NCBI GenBank assembly: GCA_947057405.1
Contig: CAMSEJ010000036.1
Span: forward strand, 1 to 11,866
Direction of reading: 5' to 3'
Origin: an uncultured Roseburia sp.
GTDB taxonomy: Bacteria; Bacillota; Clostridia; Lachnospirales; Lachnospiraceae
DNA length: 11,866 nucleotides
Shown: positions 6,586-11,866 of the stretch, piece by piece
Layout of the letters: every line of letters starts with the position of its first letter
How positions within the stretch are numbered: the stretch's first letter is position 1
The notes under the pieces: model-generated
The model's input: the letters and a program-made list of their open reading frames with translations, nothing else
Databases searched by the model: none
What the model was told of the DNA's origin: nothing
Position numbers and translations under genes: made by a program

Positions 6586-7887
6586 TTACTGTAAAGATTC
6601 CTCCTGCAGGCGGTCAAACTCTGCCAGACATTCCTCCACGGTGGCCCCGTTTAACAGATTCCGGACAATCAGGCAGGTATTTCCCCACTGCTCCACTTTC
6701 ATACCGGCGTTTGAGCCCAGCACATATATGCCTTCATTCACCTTGTCATTCAAAGGCTTTAGGGCGTCTTTGCATTCCACTTCCACGTTTTTGGACGGGG
6801 AAATCACGTTGTTTTTCTCTGCGTACACCCTAAGCCCCTCGTCCGAAACCAGCACATCCATCACATCCAGCGCATCCTCCAAATGCTCCGCCTTTGCGCC
6901 GACCCCATACCCGGTCATAGATACGACCGGCATCTGGCCGCGGCTGCTCGGAAAGCCGATGACTTTTAACTTAAAATCCGGCGCGCCGTAGGCCGTGTCG
7001 ACGTTCGCGGCGCTCCAGTACGCCATGACAATCGGCGTTTTCTGCGCCAGAAAATCAGGGCCTTCTCCGTCGATTGCTTCATACGTATACGCCTTTTTGG
7101 CGTCAATATACCCCAGATCGATCAGCTTCTGCAAAAACTCAAAGCCCGGGCGCATATAGTCGCTGTATTTGGCTTCCCCGCTGTTGAGCGCATCAATCTG
7201 CGCCTGCGTATCGCCCCCGTTGTACAAATCCGCATAGGCCTGCGCAAATACAAAATTCTCCAGCCACCAGCGGTTTGCCCCGATTGGCGTCTCAAAGCCG
7301 TTTTCTTTCAATACCCGGCAGCACTCCAGCAGATCCTCCGGCGTCTCCGGCATCTTTAACTTATATTTTTGAAACAGATCCTCATTGACAAACAAGCCGT
7401 AAGCCACAACCTCCTGCGGGATTGCAACCAGCTTTCCGTCTACCGTATTCGCCGTTATTACAACTTCCCTTAAATTCTCCGCATTCTTAAGCCCGGACAA
7501 ATCCGCCAGTTCCCCTTCCGATCCCAGACGCTGGATCACATCCGGGTTTAACAGGTAAAAATCGTCCATGTTGCTGTGCACCCGTTCCATAGCGACGTCG
7601 TCATATGTTTTATCCTTGTAATCCTCCGCCAGATAGCTTCTGTATTCAATCGTTACGCCAAGCCGCTCTTCCACCAGCTTCACGGCCATTTCCTGCGCCG
7701 TCATGGAAGCGTTATCCGCATCTGCGCTGGATTTGCCCATAGCCGCGTACAAATTTACGGTCTTTTCTTCCCCGGTATCGTCTGAAACCAGATTGACGCC
7801 CGGCTCCTTCGCCTTCCCGCAGGCGCAAAGCCCCGTCAAAAGAAGCGCCGCCACAGCAAACAATCCCTTTTTTTTCCAATTTCCCAT
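6586..7887 (-). CDS. Extracellular sugar-type solute-binding lipoprotein (kinase-linked)
   Basis: This 433-residue protein belongs to the family 1 (COG1653-like) ABC solute-binding proteins. It starts with a lipoprotein signal: basic WKKK, a hydrophobic core and lipobox LCAC with Cys23 as the lipid-bearing residue. It would be anchored outside the membrane. Typical features are the VAIPQEVVAYGLFVNEDLFQ segment (hinge and ligand-pocket region), an aromatic NRWWLENF stretch, FLAQKTPIVMAYWSA and a C-terminal helical lobe ending VEECLAEFDRLQEE. ATG 7887 lies 2 bases after the kinase stop. Its ribosome binding site AGGAGG (7895-7900) is inside the last kinase codons, so the two are almost certainly translated together. 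No permease or ATPase gene follows; the next gene is the symporter with its own promoter. A job as ligand receptor for the kinase is therefore as likely as transport. The ligand is unknown, and a carbohydrate is inferred from the family. Confidence 0.92.
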   Translation of the reverse strand: MGNWKKKGLFAVAALLLTGLCACGKAKEPGVNLVSDDTGEEKTVNLYAAMGKSSADADNASMTAQEMAVKLVEERLGVTIEYRSYLAEDYKDKTYDDVAMERVHSNMDDFYLLNPDVIQRLGSEGELADLSGLKNAENLREVVITANTVDGKLVAIPQEVVAYGLFVNEDLFQKYKLKMPETPEDLLECCRVLKENGFETPIGANRWWLENFVFAQAYADLYNGGDTQAQIDALNSGEAKYSDYMRPGFEFLQKLIDLGYIDAKKAYTYEAIDGEGPDFLAQKTPIVMAYWSAANVDTAYGAPDFKLKVIGFPSSRGQMPVVSMTGYGVGAKAEHLEDALDVMDVLVSDEGLRVYAEKNNVISPSKNVEVECKDALKPLNDKVNEGIYVLGSNAGMKVEQWGNTCLIVRNLLNGATVEECLAEFDRLQEESLQ

Positions 7888-7889
7888 TA

Positions 7890-10469
7890 TTATTCCTCCT
7901 GCTTTCTGACAAAACGGTGAATGGTTTCTTTGAGCGCCTCCATATCCACCGGTTTTGAAACATGGGCGTTCATGCCCGCATGGATTGCGTCCTTAACATC
8001 CTCGGCAAACGCGTTTGCCGTCATTGCGATAATCGGGATGGTCTGCGCATCCGCGCGCGCAAGCGAACGAATCTGCTTCGTCGCTTCATAGCCGTTTAAA
8101 ACCGGCATCTGCACATCCATCAAAACAGCGTCAAATTCTCCCTGCTTTGACTCTGCAAAACGCTTTACCGCCTGACTGCCGTTGACGGCCACCTCACAGG
8201 TCGCCCCTTCCATAAGCAGCAGCTCCTGCAAAATCTCCGCGTTGATTTCATTGTCCTCCGCCACCAGGAAATGACAGCCTCCCAAATCTGCCTGCGGCAA
8301 ATCCGCCTGCGCCGTACCGCTTTGTCCCTGCCGCAGTTCCAGCACCTTTTCTTTTAACGTGGAGACAAAAAACGGCTTGGCAAGAAACGTATCAATTCCC
8401 GCCTCAAACGCCTGTTCCTCAATGCCTTCCCAGTCGCACGCCGTCAGCAGCACAATCGGAACATGATTTTTTTCTGCCGCGCGAAGACGCCTTGCGGTTT
8501 CCACGCCGTCCATTTCCGGCATTTTCCAGTCCAGCAAAACCATCTGGTAAACGATTCCTTTCGCATCGGCGTCCAAAACAGCGTCTACCGCCTGCCTGCC
8601 GCTGTATGCAACGTCTACCGCAACCGTCGTATCCGCCATCAAATCACAGATATTTTTACAGGCGTCCGCGTCGTCGTCCGCTACCAGAATCCTGTCAATT
8701 CCGTTTTCTTCCCAGAAATGCTCGTTTTCTTCCTGCCCTGCAATGCGCAGTTCCAGTTCCACGGTAAAAATGCTTCCCTTTCCCACCTCGCTTGCAACCT
8801 CAATCGTCCCGCCCATCAGTTCTACGATATTTTTGGTAATCGCCATGCCAAGCCCGGTTCCCTGCACCTTGTTGGTGGTGCTGTTTTCCGCCCGGGTAAA
8901 CGCGTCAAAAATCACGTTCAGGTATTCCGGCGTCATGCCAAATCCATTGTCTTCCACCTCAATCCGGATATGCTCATACTGAGCGGAGCGCTGCGGCAGC
9001 CCGATAATACGCAGCCAGATAGAGCCGCCCTCGGGCGTATATTTTACGGAATTGGAAAGCAGGTTGATTAAAATCTGGTTCAGCCGGGTTTCATCGCCAA
9101 TCAGGCGTTCATGGCGCACGCCCGTAACCGAAACGTCAAATGACTGCCCTCGTTCCTTTGCCGCCGAACGGATAATCGTATCCACGGAAAGCACCATGTT
9201 GTTGAGCGTAAATTCCCCGATCGTCAGCGCCGCCTTGCCGCTTTCAATCTTGGAAACGTCTAACACGTCGTTTATCAGGCTTAACAGATGCCGACCGGAA
9301 GCCGCCACCTTCTTTGTATATTCCCGCACCTTCACCGGGTTATCCGCATCCTTTTGAAGCAGTGTGGCAAACCCTAAAATAGCGTTCATCGGCGTCCGGA
9401 TATCGTGCGACATATTGGAAAGGAACATCGTCTTGGAGCTGTTGGCGGCCTGCGCTGCCTGCAGCGCCTCGGCAAGCTGCTGATTGTGCGTCTCGCGTTC
9501 CAGCTCCCGTTCCAGGCGAAGCTTTTCCTGCTGCTTTTCATAGATAAAATATAACGTACAGCAAATAAAAAACGCCGCCAGCATCACAACAACCACAATG
9601 AACATATTCTGGTTTACCGCACTGCCCTCCCGCTGGATCGCCTCCACGGGGACATATCCAATCAGGTACACGGAACCGCCGTTCAGGCCCCACATATAAA
9701 TCAGGGATTCTTTTTTCTGAATCTCATGGTAAAACATAACATTGCCGCCGCTCTTTATGCCTTTTTCGATTTCTTTCTGAATATCCGGCTCCGAAATATC
9801 GTTGGCGCGGTAAAAACTCTCCAGATTGGCGTCTACCGCCACACGGTCGCCGATTCCCTTGGGCTTTAGCACAAACCTCTCGCTCTTTGAATCCATAAAA
9901 TAAAGCGTGGCGCTTTTATTGTAAAGCTTATCCGGAAGCACCTTGTCAAAAGAATCAAAAATATATTCCACATAAAGCGAAGCAATTTCCCTGCCGTCCC
10001 GCTTTACCGGGCAGACCATCGTATAGGCCCAGGTTCCCATACTGTTGACATAAGCTTCGGAAACCAAAAGCCCTTCTACGGTACAGCCTCCGGAAAAATC
10101 CAGTTCGTCCGCATCAAACACTTCCCCCGTATTGGAAATCCCTTCGGTTTCGCCGGCATAAACCAGCGAAAATTTTTTAATTGTACTGCTGCTGTGGTAG
10201 GAGTTAAGATACGCTTCGGGATGATCCGCAAGCGCAAGTTCCTCTGCGATCAGCATCTGGTATTCCGCCTCCCTCTGATACAGCGCTTCTACCATGCCTG
10301 TAATCAGGTTGAGGCTCTCGCTTAAATTACCGATAGCTGACTGTGACATTTCTTCCGATATTCTCGAGGCAATATGAAACACAAAGCTGCCCAGAATAAA
10401 AAAAACCAATAAGATAGGCAGGATAAACGCCTTTCCTGCGTTGATTCGATTCCGTTTTGTTTTCAACAT
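7890..10469 (-). CDS. Hybrid sensor histidine kinase with two receiver domains
   Basis: Residues are numbered from an in-frame GTG at 10496. I prefer ATG 10469 (residue 10), which has AAAGG upstream, because the GTG has no ribosome binding site. The order is: transmembrane helix (about 23-43), a large extracellular sensor (44-297, possibly a double Cache fold), second transmembrane helix (298-317), coiled linker (320-355), HisKA with H-box SHDIRTPMN (H364), HATPase with N482, DNGFGM (515-521) and GTGLGMAI (546-553), REC1 (D607-D609, D656, T685, K707) and REC2 (E747, D748, D794, T826, K848). All catalytic and phosphoacceptor residues are present. The protein ends about 18 residues after REC2, so it has no Hpt and no DNA-binding output. 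The phosphate must pass to a partner encoded elsewhere, or the receivers act by protein contact. The solute-binding lipoprotein gene lies 2 bases downstream, and a second lipoprotein gene is divergent. The ligand is unknown. Confidence 0.95.
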   Translation of the reverse strand: MLKTKRNRINAGKAFILPILLVFFILGSFVFHIASRISEEMSQSAIGNLSESLNLITGMVEALYQREAEYQMLIAEELALADHPEAYLNSYHSSSTIKKFSLVYAGETEGISNTGEVFDADELDFSGGCTVEGLLVSEAYVNSMGTWAYTMVCPVKRDGREIASLYVEYIFDSFDKVLPDKLYNKSATLYFMDSKSERFVLKPKGIGDRVAVDANLESFYRANDISEPDIQKEIEKGIKSGGNVMFYHEIQKKESLIYMWGLNGGSVYLIGYVPVEAIQREGSAVNQNMFIVVVVMLAAFFICCTLYFIYEKQQEKLRLERELERETHNQQLAEALQAAQAANSSKTMFLSNMSHDIRTPMNAILGFATLLQKDADNPVKVREYTKKVAASGRHLLSLINDVLDVSKIESGKAALTIGEFTLNNMVLSVDTIIRSAAKERGQSFDVSVTGVRHERLIGDETRLNQILINLLSNSVKYTPEGGSIWLRIIGLPQRSAQYEHIRIEVEDNGFGMTPEYLNVIFDAFTRAENSTTNKVQGTGLGMAITKNIVELMGGTIEVASEVGKGSIFTVELELRIAGQEENEHFWEENGIDRILVADDDADACKNICDLMADTTVAVDVAYSGRQAVDAVLDADAKGIVYQMVLLDWKMPEMDGVETARRLRAAEKNHVPIVLLTACDWEGIEEQAFEAGIDTFLAKPFFVSTLKEKVLELRQGQSGTAQADLPQADLGGCHFLVAEDNEINAEILQELLLMEGATCEVAVNGSQAVKRFAESKQGEFDAVLMDVQMPVLNGYEATKQIRSLARADAQTIPIIAMTANAFAEDVKDAIHAGMNAHVSKPVDMEALKETIHRFVRKQEE

Positions 10470-10529
10470 TTCTGATATAACCTTTATTCCAAACACACGC
10501 TAAAACAACAATCAACAAACTCTGTCGCC

Positions 10530-10558
10530 ATTGTATCATTGTTACCGCCCAAAGTCAA
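10530..10558 (-). promoter_or_regulatory. Promoter of the kinase/lipoprotein unit
   Basis: The minus strand shows -35 TTGACT (10553-10558), a 17-base spacer and -10 TACAAT (10530-10535) with an extended TGA element before it. Both boxes match sigma-A consensus at 5 of 6 positions. The leader to ATG 10469 would be about 54 bases. Confidence 0.8.
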
Positions 10559-10568
10559 AACAATTGTA

Positions 10569-10583
10569 TGAAAGACGCCTTCA
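10569..10583. promoter_or_regulatory. Imperfect inverted repeat between two divergent promoters
   Basis: The sequence TGAAAGACGCCTTCA has TGAA/TTCA outer arms and an inner G/C pair. It lies between the two divergent -35 boxes (10553-10558 and 10591-10596) and is flanked by two CAATTG hexamers (10561-10566 and 10588-10593). Its position suits a shared operator. It resembles a catabolite-responsive element only loosely. Confidence 0.35.
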
Positions 10584-10590
10584 AACCCAA

Positions 10591-10619
10591 TTGCAAAACC
10601 CGCTGATACATGATATGCT
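10591..10619 (+). promoter_or_regulatory. Promoter of the divergent MalE-like lipoprotein gene
   Basis: The plus strand shows -35 TTGCAA (10591-10596), a 17-base spacer and -10 TATGCT (10614-10619) with an extended TGA element. The -10 is weak (4 of 6), which fits an activated or regulated promoter. Confidence 0.55.
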
Positions 10620-10660
10620 TATAAGCGAAATATTACACAAAAAAACGGAGAAAACAAGCG

Positions 10661-11866
10661 ATGAAAAAGAAACTGATTCAGGCGAATATGGCGCTTTTAT
10701 TTGCCCTTACCTTAAGCGGATGCAAGAACGATATCCCATCTTCCGATACAAAAGCCCCCTCTTCCGCTTCCGATCCGGTCGTTTTAAGAGTCTGGGGCGG
10801 CGAAGAGGACGAAGCGCTCCTTACCGAAATCATTGACGGCTTCCTGGCACAATACGGCGGACAGGCGGATTTTCAGATTACCTATGAACCGCAGAGCGAA
10901 AGCACCTGCACCAACGCCCTGATGGCGGATTTGACAAACGGAGCCGACGTATTTGCGTTTGCGGACGATCAATTAAACACACTCGTTGCCGCCGGCGCGT
11001 TGGAACCGATTGCAGACGATCAGGCCGTCCGGGATGCAAACCTGCCGGAAGCCGTCCTCGCGGCGTCCGTCAACGACACCCTTTATGCCCTTCCGCTGAC
11101 GGCGGATAACGGCTACTTTTTGTATTACAACAAACAGTATTTTACGGACGAAGACATCCTCTCCTTTGACCGGATGCTCGACATTGCCGCCGCACAGAAC
11201 AAAAAAGTCTCCATGGAATGGTCTTCCGGCTGGTATGTCTATTCCCTGTTTGGCAACACCGGGCTGGCCGTCGGGCTAAACGACGACGGGATTACCAACT
11301 ACTGCACCTGGAACAGCACGGACGGAACCGTCAAGGGAACCGACGTAGGGGAAGCCATGCAGCGTATCGCAGGGCATCCGGGCTTTTTAAGCGCCGACGA
11401 CGCAGGTTTCTTAGAGGGCATCCAAAACGGCGCCGTCATTGCGGGCGTCAACGGCGTATGGAACGCGCTTGCCGTAGAAGAAGCCTGGGGCAGCGGCTTC
11501 GGGGCGTCAAAGCTGCCCTCCTATACCTGCGCTGGGCAGCAAATCCAGATGGCCTCGTTTTCGGGTTACAAACTGATCGGGGTAAACGCCTATTCCAAAC
11601 ACCCCGAATGGGCCGCAAAGCTGGCGGAATGGATCAGCAGCGAAGAAAACCAGATGCTGCGCTATCGGATGCGCGGGCAGGGGCCGTCGAATATCAACGC
11701 AGCCGCATCCGACGAAGTGCAGAGCTCCCCCGCCATCGCCGCTCTGCTGGAACAGTCCGAATATTCCTGCCCGCAGCGCATCGGCGGCAATTACTGGGAA
11801 CCGGTGACCGCGTTTACCGAGGGCCTTCTGGCGGGAAATCCTTCCGGGGAAAGCTTACAGCAGCAG
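10661..11866 (+). CDS. MalE-like extracellular solute-binding lipoprotein (3' end outside window)
   Basis: There are 402 codons from ATG 10661 to the window edge without a stop, so the C-terminus is missing or nearly reached. GGAG (10647-10650) lies ten bases upstream of the start. The signal sequence MKKKLIQANMALLFALTLSG ends in the lipobox LSGC (Cys21). The mature protein begins with LRVWGGEEDEALLTEIIDGF, the usual first strand and helix of maltose/maltodextrin-type binding proteins. ADVFAFADDQLNTLVAAGALEPI (95-117) and YALPLTADNGYFLYYN (142-157) are equally typical of that family. Late sequence includes NAYSKHPEWAAKLAEWISSEENQ, the helix conserved in these proteins. It should bind a sugar or oligosaccharide outside the cell for an ABC importer whose permease genes would lie downstream of the window. 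It is clearly different in sequence from the lipoprotein at 6586-7887. Ligand identity is inferred only at the level of carbohydrate. Confidence 0.93.
   Translation, partial: MKKKLIQANMALLFALTLSGCKNDIPSSDTKAPSSASDPVVLRVWGGEEDEALLTEIIDGFLAQYGGQADFQITYEPQSESTCTNALMADLTNGADVFAFADDQLNTLVAAGALEPIADDQAVRDANLPEAVLAASVNDTLYALPLTADNGYFLYYNKQYFTDEDILSFDRMLDIAAAQNKKVSMEWSSGWYVYSLFGNTGLAVGLNDDGITNYCTWNSTDGTVKGTDVGEAMQRIAGHPGFLSADDAGFLEGIQNGAVIAGVNGVWNALAVEEAWGSGFGASKLPSYTCAGQQIQMASFSGYKLIGVNAYSKHPEWAAKLAEWISSEENQMLRYRMRGQGPSNINAAASDEVQSSPAIAALLEQSEYSCPQRIGGNYWEPVTAFTEGLLAGNPSGESLQQQ

Noticed and set aside
8463..9071. A 202-codon plus-strand open frame opposite the kinase gene
   Set aside because: It mirrors the HATPase and receiver coding sequence, which has all expected motifs. 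The plus-strand protein has no domain and an odd His/Arg/Phe-rich composition.

Overview
The window looks like part of a chromosome from an anaerobic gut-type Clostridia member, probably Lachnospiraceae. The signs are a group B [FeFe] hydrogenase, sugar-type solute-binding lipoproteins, a Gram-positive modular surface protein, strong AGGAGG ribosome binding sites and moderate GC content. This assignment is inferred from gene types. I see no tRNA, rRNA, CRISPR array, transposase, integrase or phage gene.

Layout. Bases 1-2467 (minus strand) hold the 5' part of a secreted surface protein built from about five Ig-like-style modules of roughly 110-118 residues. Its reading frame is broken once, at a run of seven G, and the internal repeats show that both pieces belong to one gene. 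It has its own promoter. Bases 2664-4121 (minus) encode a monomeric group B [FeFe] hydrogenase, with a hairpin terminator behind it and a promoter whose -35 region lies inside a near-consensus Rex operator. Bases 4225-4743 (minus) encode a GNAT acetyltransferase whose start overlaps the end of a Na+/phosphate symporter-PhoU fusion protein (4694-6478).

Bases 6586-10469 (minus) form a two-gene unit: a hybrid sensor histidine kinase with two receiver domains, followed 2 bases later by a sugar-type solute-binding lipoprotein. Across a 191-base divergent intergenic region, a second, MalE-like solute-binding lipoprotein starts at 10661 on the plus strand and runs off the window. Good promoters face both ways, and an imperfect inverted repeat lies between their -35 boxes.

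How the genes may work together. The kinase and its adjacent lipoprotein look like a sensing pair in which an extracellular binding protein could present a ligand to the kinase. The divergent lipoprotein would be the first gene of a transporter operon that such a system might control. This is inference. The hydrogenase would dispose of reductant as H2 under NADH/NAD+ control through Rex. The window shows no clearly new biological system. The points most worth following are the frame-broken surface gene, the Rex-box hydrogenase promoter and the kinase/binding-protein divergon.
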